Origin: Fidelibacterota bacterium UBA6531
Lineage (GTDB): Bacteria; Fidelibacterota; Marinisomatia; Marinisomatales; TCS55
Assembly: GCA_002436185.1 (NCBI GenBank)
Contig: DJKX01000012.1
Location: 1-35,975, forward strand
Reading direction: 5' to 3'
DNA: 35,975 nt
The notes beneath the pieces were generated by a model. The model did not search any database. It was not told where the DNA came from and saw only the letters and a program-made list of their open reading frames with translations. The position numbers were made by a program, and so were the translations under genes. How positions within the stretch are numbered: the first letter of the stretch is position 1; each line of letters opens with the position of its first letter. Positions 26,684-34,747 of this stretch are shown here, in pieces.

Positions 26684-26700
26684 CAAAATGTAACGTTTTG
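26684..26700. promoter_or_regulatory. Near-palindrome upstream of the thiolase-like gene
   Basis: CAAAATGT-A-ACGTTTTG is a 17-base inverted repeat with one imperfect pair, 112 bases before the thiolase-like start on the minus strand. Its size and symmetry suit a dimeric repressor such as a TetR/FadR-type fatty-acid regulator, but no regulator gene is nearby. The rest of the 258-base gap is AT-rich and contains the terminator of the ppiD-like gene at its right end. Confidence 0.35.
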
Positions 26701-26780
26701 TATTTCGTAAAATGATCCTCACGGTATATATAGAAAAACCCATAAGTATAATTTGCTTCCTTAAATCAAAATTATCAAGA

Positions 26781-26809
26781 AATAAAAAAGGGTGCAATAG
26801 ACACCCTTT
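26781..26809 (-). terminator. Intrinsic terminator of the ppiD-like gene
   Basis: On the minus strand, AAAGGGTG and CACCCTTT form a perfect 8-base stem around a 7-base loop, followed by a run of six T. It begins 22 bases after the stop of the PpiD-like gene and matches a classical rho-independent terminator for that gene. Confidence 0.85.
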
Positions 26810-26830
26810 AATGACTTTAACCAGGTAACA

Positions 26831-28675
26831 TCAATAATAATATTTACGATTATCTATAATTTCAGCACCTTCTTTTAACTTTGTAAGCCAGGTATCAAAT
26901 GCATCCTGCTGAGCATTATTCGTTAATGATGTTTGAATATTCCCTTCTTTTTTCTGGAAATCAGTTGAATCAACCGGTGCAACTCCCAACAATCTTATTA
27001 CTGCATAACCACGAGCTGTTTCTAAAGGGCCAACAACCTTTCCAACGTCACTATTCATCAATGCGCCTATGATTCCATAGCTGCGACCAATTGAATTAAA
27101 TCCACGTGATAGTTTTTTCTTATCCGTGGAAACCAATTCAAGCCTGCTATCATCTGAAACAAGATCCGTTAAAGATGCACCATTGTCAACTTTAGATTTA
27201 ACATCTGCTGCTAAAACAAGTGCGGCTGATTTTTGGTTATTTATTGTAAATGTTCTGGATATTGCTCCCTTAACATTTTCAAATTGGCTTGTCCCTTCAG
27301 GGATGATTGAATCCAAAACGGCTACAACGTAAAAATTATCATTTTCCAAACGGTCTGATACTGTACCAATTTCTGTTTGATCATTGAAAGCAAATTGTAC
27401 AATGTCACGTAAAAATCCAATTCCTCTAACCGAAATGGATAAGGCTTCCAAGTTATCGGCTTTCTGCGGGGCAATTTGATGTGTATCTAATGCAGCATCA
27501 AATCCAAAATCCTGAGCATCATAACTAAACCGTGTTGCTTTACGTCTTAATGATTCACGTGTTTGTGAACCCATGTTTATTTTTAAAAGAATATGAGACG
27601 CATTTATTTCATCTTTCCCATCCGTTTGTCGCGTTTCATGAACTTTTATTATATGATATCCAAAGCGGCTTAAAACAGGACCGACAATTTCTCCGGCTCG
27701 TGCAGAAAAAGCTGCTTCATCAAAGGTCGGTACCATTTGTCCTTTTCCAAACCAGCCCAAATTTCCACCACGTCCAGAATCCGGAGTAACTTGGTTGCTC
27801 GGGTCTTCTGTCCACTGGTCTGCGAGTTTTGCAAAGTCTGAACCGGAATTCGCTTTGTTTATTATTTCAAGTGCTTCTTCATATACTCGGGTCGTATCAA
27901 TATTTTCCGGTGATTTTTCCCAGCTGGCATAACGAATATTGCGTGTTTCTTCTTTTTTATATTCATTAAGATGTTCAGTATAATATGTATATAATTCATC
28001 ATCAGTTGGTTGGGCAACTTCATTCTGGAGTTTTCGGCCAATGACATGAATTCCTTCTATAGTGTAATCAACGTTATCTTTGATATATTGGTTATAAACT
28101 TCATCGTTGGTTACAACAACGCTTGAAGCAATATATTGCTGAAGTTTATAATTTGGGATGTATGTATTCTTCATAAACTGTTCAATTTCCACCCATTCAT
28201 TTCCTTGTGGATTATTGATGGCCTGTTCATATTTTGCAGGATCAAAAACTCCATCTGTTAAAAAAGTAGGATCTTGTAAAAGAAACTGTGGCGGATTATT
28301 ACGAAGATGATGAAGTACTTCTTCATCTGAAGCTGTTAAACCTATTTCGTCGATTTTTTGATATACCAGGATATCTTGAATATAATTATCCCAAACCTCA
28401 TTACGGATGTTGTGAAGCAATCGTTCATCCGGATCTTGTCCGCTTGATCTGTATTGTTCCACTCGAATATTCACTGCACGAATAAATTCATCCGGAGTGA
28501 TGGTTGTTCCATCGACGACACCTATAGCATCTGCCGGGTTAATGCGACCAAAAATCTGATCAATGATGTTTGCGCCACCGACTAAACCGCCGATAGTCAT
28601 ACTTAACAAGAAAAGAATGAGCAACGCCCACAAAACGACGTGCATCCGTTCTCGCATAGAAGTCATTAAAGCCAT
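26831..28675 (-). CDS. ppiD: PpiD/SurA-like peptidyl-prolyl isomerase
   Basis: Membrane-anchored periplasmic foldase of 614 residues for exported proteins leaving the Sec translocon. Residues 12-34 form the N-terminal anchor. A SurA_N-type chaperone region follows (about 40-200), then a parvulin rotamase domain (about 240-350: FAKLADQWTEDPSN, GGNLGWFGKGQMVPTFDEAAF, GYHIIKVHETR), and a more degenerate second copy from INASHILLKI. The C-terminal region is again chaperone-like. AGGAA sits 6 bases before ATG 28675. The gene stands alone, with divergent transcription upstream and a strong terminator. It would fit the many envelope proteins in this window. Confidence 0.88.
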   Translation of the reverse strand: MALMTSMRERMHVVLWALLILFLLSMTIGGLVGGANIIDQIFGRINPADAIGVVDGTTITPDEFIRAVNIRVEQYRSSGQDPDERLLHNIRNEVWDNYIQDILVYQKIDEIGLTASDEEVLHHLRNNPPQFLLQDPTFLTDGVFDPAKYEQAINNPQGNEWVEIEQFMKNTYIPNYKLQQYIASSVVVTNDEVYNQYIKDNVDYTIEGIHVIGRKLQNEVAQPTDDELYTYYTEHLNEYKKEETRNIRYASWEKSPENIDTTRVYEEALEIINKANSGSDFAKLADQWTEDPSNQVTPDSGRGGNLGWFGKGQMVPTFDEAAFSARAGEIVGPVLSRFGYHIIKVHETRQTDGKDEINASHILLKINMGSQTRESLRRKATRFSYDAQDFGFDAALDTHQIAPQKADNLEALSISVRGIGFLRDIVQFAFNDQTEIGTVSDRLENDNFYVVAVLDSIIPEGTSQFENVKGAISRTFTINNQKSAALVLAADVKSKVDNGASLTDLVSDDSRLELVSTDKKKLSRGFNSIGRSYGIIGALMNSDVGKVVGPLETARGYAVIRLLGVAPVDSTDFQKKEGNIQTSLTNNAQQDAFDTWLTKLKEGAEIIDNRKYYY

Positions 28676-28779
28676 AATTTTCCTATTATAATCCTTTTAT
28701 TAATGTAAATAACCTGAATTTTAGTTTTAGAAGCCGGCGAATTTAATTTTCTTACGAAAGGAAACAAAGCACTACCGAC

Positions 28780-29832
28780 ATGAATTATAGTACCGTAAAC
28801 TTTATGGTGCAGCAAGTAGTCATAACGCGTCATGGCGGACCAGAGGTTTTACATGTTCGTGAAACAATAGAACCAGAAATGAAATCAGGTGATGTGCTGA
28901 TTGATGTGAAATACTGCGGTATAAATTTTGCTGATATACTTATGCGTATGGGTTTATATCCTTCCGCACCTAAACCTCCATTTACCCCGGGATATGAAGT
29001 CAGTGGTACAATAACCAAAGTTGGTTCCACTGAAAATGATGATCTCCTGGGAAAACCTGCAGCTGCATTAACAAGCTTTGGCGGGTATTCATCAAAGGTT
29101 GTCGTCAACAAAAATCGTTTAATTTCTCTTCCGGGTGATATTGATCTTGCAAAAGCAGCTGCCATGCCGGTGGTCTATTTGACTTCTTATGTGATGTTAT
29201 ATCTCCAGGCACACTTACATAAAAACGAATGGGTGTTGATCCACAACATCGGTGGCGGTGTTGGTTTAGCTGCAGCTGAATTATCCAGGATAATTGGCGC
29301 AAACATAATTGGAACTGCTTCAGCTGGTAAACATAATCGATTACGTGAAAAGGGAATACATCATTTGATTGATTATAATACGGAAGATTTTGTTGAACGT
29401 GTAAAAGAAATAACAGAAGGAAAAGGCGTAGATGTTATCATAGACCCCATCGGCGGGAAAAATTTGAAAAAAAGTTATAAAGCACTGGGGACATTTGGCC
29501 GATTAGTAGCGTTTGGATTTTCAACGGCCGCAAAAAGTCCCCGCCGAAAAATCCTGCATCTTTTAAAAGAATATAGCAAAACACCAAAATTCAATCCCAT
29601 TAAACTGATGGAGCATAACAAGGGCGTATTTGGGTGTCACATGGGAATGGTCATGGATCGGCAGGAAATGATGCAAGATTGTATACAGAAATTGATGTCC
29701 TATTATCAATTGGGCGATATTGATCCACACGTAGACCGTATATTTCCGCTGCAAAAAGTTAAAGATGCTCATCAGTATATTATGGACCGCCGAAATTTTG
29801 GCAAGGTTCTTTTAGTAGTAGATGAACAGTAA
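28780..29832 (+). CDS. Quinone-oxidoreductase/VAT1-like MDR dehydrogenase
   Basis: NADPH-dependent medium-chain reductase of 350 residues, lacking the zinc-binding Cys/His set of alcohol dehydrogenases. VVITRHGGPEVLHV, YCGINFADILMRMGLYP and PFTPGYEVSGTI are quinone-oxidoreductase/VAT1 signatures; the nucleotide-binding loop is HNIGGGVGLAAAEL, and IDPIGGKNLKKSY follows. Expected activity is reduction of quinones or activated alkenes. The ATG at 28804 (MVQQVVITRHG) aligns better with the family start, but GAAAGGAAA lies upstream of 28780, so the N-terminus is unsettled. It overlaps the uracil-DNA glycosylase gene by 11 bases. Confidence 0.85.
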   Translation: MNYSTVNFMVQQVVITRHGGPEVLHVRETIEPEMKSGDVLIDVKYCGINFADILMRMGLYPSAPKPPFTPGYEVSGTITKVGSTENDDLLGKPAAALTSFGGYSSKVVVNKNRLISLPGDIDLAKAAAMPVVYLTSYVMLYLQAHLHKNEWVLIHNIGGGVGLAAAELSRIIGANIIGTASAGKHNRLREKGIHHLIDYNTEDFVERVKEITEGKGVDVIIDPIGGKNLKKSYKALGTFGRLVAFGFSTAAKSPRRKILHLLKEYSKTPKFNPIKLMEHNKGVFGCHMGMVMDRQEMMQDCIQKLMSYYQLGDIDPHVDRIFPLQKVKDAHQYIMDRRNFGKVLLVVDEQ

Positions 29833-30541
29833 ACATCCCACCGCTGAATCCCATCCAATGTTACGGGGCAGTGGTGAAATAAATGAATTATATCGTGAAG
29901 TGGTTAAATGTACTGAGTGTTTACGTATTGTTGATTTTCGAACTATAATAGCGCGTGAGAAACGTAAGCAGTTTATGGATTGGACCTATTGGGGGAATGG
30001 AGTTCCAGGTTACGGCGATATTAATGGGGAATTATTGTTGGTTGGATTAGCGCCTGCAGCACACGGCGGCAACAGGACAGGAAGAGTATTCACGGGCGAT
30101 AAATCAGCTGATTTTCTGGTTATGTGTCTTCATGAAGTTGGTTTGGCCAATCAACCTAATTCTGATGCACTTGATGACGGTTTGGAATTATATAACACGT
30201 TTATGACGCCTGTTTTGAAATGTGTTCCTCCTCAAGATAAACCTACAGCTGAAGAATTACGAACGTGTTCAGCTTTTTTCAGTCGTGAGCTGGAACTATT
30301 AAAAAATGTAAAAGTGATTTTAGCATTGGGAAAAATAGCATTCGATGGTTGTTTAAAATATTATCGACAGTTTTATGATTATAAAATGAAAGATTTTCCT
30401 TTTGGGCATGATGTTTCCTATGAAATAGCAAATGAAATTATTTTAAAAGGATCCTATCATCCCAGTCCGAGGAATGTGAATACAGGTAGATTAAATAAAA
30501 ACATGATGTTAAAGTTATTAAACGGATTACCCTTAAAATGA
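29822..30541 (+). CDS. Family 5 (UDGb-type) uracil-DNA glycosylase
   Basis: Base-excision repair enzyme removing uracil and possibly hypoxanthine from DNA. The motif GLAPAAHGGNRTGRVFTGD is close to that of UDGb (family 5), including the Ala/Gly pattern lacking the catalytic Asp or Asn of other families, and YHPSPRNVNTGRL is the C-terminal DNA-intercalating motif. Four cysteines suited to a [4Fe-4S] cluster are present: C-x2-C in KCTECL and C-x14-C from LKC to LRTC. Length (239) is normal. A later Met at 29858 could also start it. It is coupled to both neighbours by overlaps, though no functional link is evident. Confidence 0.92.
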   Translation: MNSKHPTAESHPMLRGSGEINELYREVVKCTECLRIVDFRTIIAREKRKQFMDWTYWGNGVPGYGDINGELLLVGLAPAAHGGNRTGRVFTGDKSADFLVMCLHEVGLANQPNSDALDDGLELYNTFMTPVLKCVPPQDKPTAEELRTCSAFFSRELELLKNVKVILALGKIAFDGCLKYYRQFYDYKMKDFPFGHDVSYEIANEIILKGSYHPSPRNVNTGRLNKNMMLKLLNGLPLK

Positions 30542-31755
30542 AACGTGATTTTCAAATTGTCATTTGGGGTGCAACAGGATTTACTGGACAGATTGTTACT
30601 GAATATCTACATGATAATTATAAAAATGAAATTAGATGGGCAATCGCCGGGAGGAGTCTAACAAAACTGCAGTCCGTAAAAAACAGACTGCAGTTAAATG
30701 ATTCAGTTGAATGTTTAGTCGGCGATAGTTTTGATACAGAATCGTTAAAGGCAATCACTTCCCGAACTGATGTTATAATTTCAACTGTAGGTCCTTATGC
30801 ACTTTATGGAAAAGAATTGATCAGCGCCTGCGTGCAGACCAAAACTGATTATTGTGATCTAACAGGTGAAATTCCTTTTGTAAAAGATTCTGTCGATTTA
30901 TTTCATGAAAGAGCAAAAGAAAATAACGTAAAGATCGTTCATTCCTGCGGCTATGATTCAATTCCCTCGGATATTGGGTGTTTACTTCTACAGGAAAAAG
31001 CCATTGAGAAGCATGGAAAGCCGTTATCAAATGTAAAACTGTTTATTTTAGGACTTAAAGGCAAATTCAGCGGTGGTACTCTGGTCAGCATGATTAATCT
31101 TATGAAGGAAGCAAAGAATCCTGAAAAACGTAAAATTCAAACAAACCCCTATATTTTATGTAAAGATGTAATTGCTGAAATGCCTATTCAACGCATTCAG
31201 AATTTTGCATGTTATGATCCCATGATTGAAAAATGGACGGCACCGTTTATTATGGCACGATTTAATACACGAATTGTATTTCGTTCCAATGAACTTATGG
31301 AGTATAAATACGGGCTAAATTTTATGTACGACGAAAGCCTCGTTGTTGGTAGGGGAATAAAAGGCAAACTACGGGGCGGAATTCTTACGATTGGAATAGG
31401 TATTATGATAATATTGATGTCAATACCCATTACACGATGGATACTGGTAAAAACTATATTTCCTAAACCAGGAGAAGGTCCATCAAAAGCAGAGCGCAAG
31501 AGCGGTTATTTTAAAATGATGTTAGTAGGGGGAAATGAGGATGGAGGAAATAGAACGGAAGTTTTTATATCGGATATCAATGATCCCGGATATGGAAGTA
31601 CATCCATCATGCTGGCGGAATCTGCATTATGCCTAGCTTTAGATTCAAATCATCTACCAAAACAATACGGTGTTATTACACCATCTGTAGCCATGGGAAC
31701 TAGTATTGTTGACCGTTTGAAAAAAGCGGGTTTCGATATTTCTGTATCTGATTAA
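30538..31755 (+). CDS. Saccharopine-dehydrogenase-like oxidoreductase
   Basis: A 405-residue NAD(P)-binding protein of the SCCPDH/trans-acting enoyl reductase family. The Rossmann motif WGATGFTGQIVTEYL is at residues 10-24, and AGRSLTKLQ and ISTVGPYALYGKELISAC follow in the usual order. A hydrophobic stretch at about residues 285-303 (GIGIMIILMSIPITRWILV) suggests membrane association, as in the eukaryotic SCCPDH homologues. True saccharopine metabolism is unlikely; mycobacterial members reduce lipid-synthesis intermediates. It overlaps the glycosylase by ATGA. No partner polyketide synthase is seen here. Confidence 0.85.
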   Translation: MKRDFQIVIWGATGFTGQIVTEYLHDNYKNEIRWAIAGRSLTKLQSVKNRLQLNDSVECLVGDSFDTESLKAITSRTDVIISTVGPYALYGKELISACVQTKTDYCDLTGEIPFVKDSVDLFHERAKENNVKIVHSCGYDSIPSDIGCLLLQEKAIEKHGKPLSNVKLFILGLKGKFSGGTLVSMINLMKEAKNPEKRKIQTNPYILCKDVIAEMPIQRIQNFACYDPMIEKWTAPFIMARFNTRIVFRSNELMEYKYGLNFMYDESLVVGRGIKGKLRGGILTIGIGIMIILMSIPITRWILVKTIFPKPGEGPSKAERKSGYFKMMLVGGNEDGGNRTEVFISDINDPGYGSTSIMLAESALCLALDSNHLPKQYGVITPSVAMGTSIVDRLKKAGFDISVSD

Positions 31756-31782
31756 ATTCCCGCCGCTTTTGAACAATTAAAT

Positions 31783-31855
31783 GGGGCCATAGCTCAGTTG
31801 GGAGAGCGCCTGAATGGCATTCAGGAGGTCGTCGGTTCGATCCCGTCTGGCTCCA
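31783..31855 (+). tRNA. tRNA-Ala (anticodon GGC)
   Basis: A full 73-base cloverleaf. The acceptor stem GGGGCCA pairs with TGGCTCC (one G-U), followed by discriminator A. The D arm is GCTC...GAGC. The anticodon stem CCTGA/TCAGG holds loop ATGGCAT, so the anticodon is GGC (Ala, GCC/GCT codons). The T arm is GTCGG-TTCGATC-CCGTC with one weaker pair. The 3' CCA is not encoded and must be added by the CCA enzyme. Confidence 0.96.
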
Positions 31856-31860
31856 CAAAT

Positions 31861-31895
31861 AAAAATGTTGCTAATTATGATGCGGCATTTTTATT
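31861..31895 (+). terminator. Intrinsic terminator after tRNA-Ala
   Basis: AAAAATGTTGC (31861-31871) pairs with GCGGCATTTTT (31882-31892), with two G-T pairs and a 10-base loop; the 3' arm ends in five T. It lies 5 bases after the tRNA and 18 bases before the next start, so it should end tRNA transcripts. Confidence 0.75.
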
Positions 31896-31910
31896 AAATA
31901 AGATATAAGT

Positions 31911-33632
31911 ATGAAGCACTTATTAATCATTATTTTCGCCTCATTAATTTCATTTAACTGCGCAAGCTTGAAAATGATGAAAGAGGCCACGCACTATTTT
32001 AGTAGCGGTCTTTCTAATCCCGAAAAAGCGGATACATATCCAGAACTAACAGAACGTAACCGGTTAATGGGCAGTCTACCGGCAGAACGTAAGTGTTATA
32101 ATGTGAGTCATTATGATCTGAATTTAGAAATTGATATGGATCAGAAAACCATTGCCGGATATAATACCATAACAGCCCTGGCGGTGAATAATTTTACAAA
32201 ACTGCAGGTTGATTTGAGCAAAAGTATGAACATTGAAAGCATTAGCTATAACGATCAATCATTGTTATACACCCGTAAAGAAGATGCTGTTTTTGTAGAA
32301 TTTCCAGCCATTTCAGCGGGAACTGAATTTTCGTTTACTGTCCATTATAATGGCACTCCCCGTGTGGCTCCGCGCCCACCCTGGGATGACGGGTTTGTGT
32401 GGGAAACGGATAAAGCCGGCCGGCCGTTTGTTGCTGTTACCAGCGAAGGGCTTGGCGCGAGTCATTGGTGGCCATGCAAAGACCATATTTCCGATGAACC
32501 CAACAGCATGGCTGTCAACATTACGGTGCCCTCTGGCTTAATGTGTGTCTCCAGCGGCCAGCTTAAGGAAACGAAAGATGTTGGAAATGGTAAAACAGAA
32601 TACCGCTGGTTCGTGAATAACCCCATAAATAATTACAATATATCTGTGAACATCGGACATTATTCAGTGATCCAGGATACGATCCATTCTTTGGGTCTCG
32701 TCCATGACGCCACTTATTACGTGTTAGATTATAATGAAGCTGTTGCCCGGGAACATTTCAAGGAAGCTCGAACTGTAATCCGCGCTCTTGAACATTACTT
32801 TGGACCCTACCAATGGTGGGAAGATGGCTACAAACTCGTCCAGGCACCCTATCTGGGTATGGAGCACCAATCAGCGGTGACCTATGGCAATGATTTTCGG
32901 ATTTATGATAAGTCCAAATCCCGTTCTATTTACGGCTTTATTGATTATATCATCCTCCACGAAACCGCCCATGAATGGTGGGGCAACAGCATCACCGCCT
33001 GTGATCCGGCAGACGTTTGGATCCACGAGAGCTTTGGCACGTATACAGAAGCTCTTTATGTGGAATATTTGCTGGGGTACGATATAAGCCTCGATTTTCT
33101 GATCCAAAAACGCCGGGGCATAGGTAATCGAAAGGCCATTGTGGGTCCGCGGAATCAAAATTACTGGGGTTTTGGGGATGCCTATAATAAAGGTGCTTGG
33201 ATTATCCATACAATGCGCAGCGTGATCGATAATGATGAATTATTCTTTTCCACGCTGAAAGGGTTTGCTGTGGATAATGCCAAAGGTATCGTCTGCACAG
33301 AAGATGTCCGAGATTATTTTTCTGATAAAACAGGAATAGATTTCACCAAATTCTTTGATCAATATTTTTTCAACCGCATAGTACCCACGTTAGAATATGC
33401 ACAGCAAAACGGAAAATTTTATTATCGCTGGTCGGGAGCCATAGCTGGATTTGATATGCCTATGAATTTACTCGTCAATAAATCAGAAGAGCGAATCTAT
33501 CCCGGAACTGAAACCAAAAGTATTGACATACCTGTTTATGCAACAGTTGAAGTAAAGGATTGGGAATATTTGATCATTAAAAAAGAAAATAAAGAACTGT
33601 TGCCTGGCACTGCATTTAGCGGTAGTAATTAA
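31911..33632 (+). CDS. M1-family (aminopeptidase N-like) metallopeptidase
   Basis: Exported zinc aminopeptidase of 573 residues. The N-terminal leader MKHLLIIIFASLISFNC suggests a lipoprotein at Cys17, but the lipobox is weak. A beta-sandwich domain with YDLNLEIDMDQKTIAGY follows. The catalytic signature is complete: H350-E-T-A-H354 and, after 18 residues, E373 (IHESFGT). The substrate-binding GxMEN motif reads G316-M-E-H319, with His replacing Asn, a common variant in LTA4H/cold-active-like subgroups. There is no long C-terminal helical domain, so it is a compact M1. It likely degrades peptides in the periplasm or on the cell surface. Confidence 0.92.
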   Translation: MKHLLIIIFASLISFNCASLKMMKEATHYFSSGLSNPEKADTYPELTERNRLMGSLPAERKCYNVSHYDLNLEIDMDQKTIAGYNTITALAVNNFTKLQVDLSKSMNIESISYNDQSLLYTRKEDAVFVEFPAISAGTEFSFTVHYNGTPRVAPRPPWDDGFVWETDKAGRPFVAVTSEGLGASHWWPCKDHISDEPNSMAVNITVPSGLMCVSSGQLKETKDVGNGKTEYRWFVNNPINNYNISVNIGHYSVIQDTIHSLGLVHDATYYVLDYNEAVAREHFKEARTVIRALEHYFGPYQWWEDGYKLVQAPYLGMEHQSAVTYGNDFRIYDKSKSRSIYGFIDYIILHETAHEWWGNSITACDPADVWIHESFGTYTEALYVEYLLGYDISLDFLIQKRRGIGNRKAIVGPRNQNYWGFGDAYNKGAWIIHTMRSVIDNDELFFSTLKGFAVDNAKGIVCTEDVRDYFSDKTGIDFTKFFDQYFFNRIVPTLEYAQQNGKFYYRWSGAIAGFDMPMNLLVNKSEERIYPGTETKSIDIPVYATVEVKDWEYLIIKKENKELLPGTAFSGSN

Positions 33633-33686
33633 AAAATTGAATTATGTAAATTTATAACTTCACAATGTTGAAAGAAGGACTACAGA

Positions 33687-34223
33687 ATGAACAACAATAA
33701 TTTTAAAGCACTATTCCAGGTTTTGAGCAGTGAACAGCAAATCCTGATGCGCACGGACCAAAAAGCATTTACATTACTTTCCATTTTAGGTGTTTTTATG
33801 GTCTTTTTTATCATTCACTTTTTAAAGATTCAAATGGACTGGATGAGGTTTATCCTGGTCATTGTTTATTTTGTCGCAGCATTTTTGGCAATCGTATATC
33901 TGGTGCTTGTAATTGTACCGAGAGTTCGTACGGACAAAGTAAAAGAGGAAAACCCTGAAATAAACGCAACATTCTTTGGCGGGATCAGTCAATTTTCCAC
34001 TGCTGATGATTATGCCAATTATTTAGCTGAAATTGCAGAAGACGAAACAAAAACATACAATATGTTTGCGACTCAAGTATTTGCCTTGGGAAAAATCAAT
34101 AATAACAAAAATAAAAATTTGAAGCAGGCTATACTTTTTTTTGCAGTAGCTATTATGTCTGAATTATTAATTATCATGTCCATGGCCTGGGGTAGGGCAA
34201 TGCCGTTTCTTTTCCCGGGTTAA
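33687..34223 (+). CDS. PycTM/DUF5706-like (Pycsar effector-type) membrane protein
   Basis: A 178-residue protein with three membrane segments: about 27-48, 54-78 and 146-168. The order of conserved features matches the PycTM family as I remember it: a DQKAFTLLSILG first helix, IVPRV after the second helix, then FFGGIS, an ADDYANYLAEI segment, and VFALGKINNNKNKNLKQAI before the last helix. In Pycsar defence such proteins open membranes when a cyclic pyrimidine nucleotide is made. No cyclase lies in the visible neighbourhood; an orphan effector or a housekeeping relative is possible. GAAGGA precedes the ATG, and the stop shares one base with the next start. Confidence 0.68.
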   Translation: MNNNNFKALFQVLSSEQQILMRTDQKAFTLLSILGVFMVFFIIHFLKIQMDWMRFILVIVYFVAAFLAIVYLVLVIVPRVRTDKVKEENPEINATFFGGISQFSTADDYANYLAEIAEDETKTYNMFATQVFALGKINNNKNKNLKQAILFFAVAIMSELLIIMSMAWGRAMPFLFPG

Positions 34224-34747
34224 TGAAACATTTCCTATTAATATCTGCAGTACTTTGGATGGGGTGCGCCACTCCCGGCGCCCAAGGACTTCCCGGGCCG
34301 CAAGGTGATCCTGGTCCAACAGGGCCTCCAGGTGAGCAAGGACCCCCTGGACAGGCAGGTACTCCGGGTAAGCCTGGTAAAGTTGATCCCGCTTTAATTA
34401 AAAAATTGGAAGATGCACTAGATAGTGAACTGACTGAAGACAAGAATGAAGTTATTTCTGCTTCGGTCCATTTTTCATTCGGTATCGCACCGCCAATCAT
34501 GGGCTTTGCAGTAATGACGAATTACGGAAGAATTTATCAACTTAAAAATAAAAACGAAGTAACATTGGGTGATAGCTTTGAACTGCTTGTTCGTGTTGCT
34601 GAACACGATGATTTTGTTTCGCTCTCATTTTTATCCGGCGGTGAAGGACAGAAACACTTCTATATTGCCATTACAGAAAGTGGTCACGCTTACGTATCTG
34701 AAGACTTGAAAAATTGGTCAATTAAAGATGACATCCCTTTAAAATGA
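34223..34747 (+). CDS. Collagen-like lipoprotein
   Basis: A 174-residue lipoprotein. Leader MKHFLLISAVLWMGC places the modified Cys at 15. Residues 19-54 are twelve uninterrupted Gly-X-Y triplets, Pro-rich in the X and Y positions (GLP, GPQ, GDP, GPT, GPP and so on), able to form a collagen triple helix and so a trimer. A short helical segment (DPALIKKLEDALDSELTEDK) may act as a trimerisation cap. The C-terminal 100 residues look like a small beta domain with an IYQLKNKNE stretch. Exposure at the outer membrane is likely. It is coupled on both sides: TAATG with the PycTM-like gene and ATGA with the EEP gene. Confidence 0.82.
   Translation: MKHFLLISAVLWMGCATPGAQGLPGPQGDPGPTGPPGEQGPPGQAGTPGKPGKVDPALIKKLEDALDSELTEDKNEVISASVHFSFGIAPPIMGFAVMTNYGRIYQLKNKNEVTLGDSFELLVRVAEHDDFVSLSFLSGGEGQKHFYIAITESGHAYVSEDLKNWSIKDDIPLK

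Noticed and set aside
34174..34500. Minus-strand frame rich in Gly-Pro repeats
   Set aside because: It is the antisense of the collagen-like triplets, whose codons give Gly/Pro on both strands; no ribosome site or known domain.
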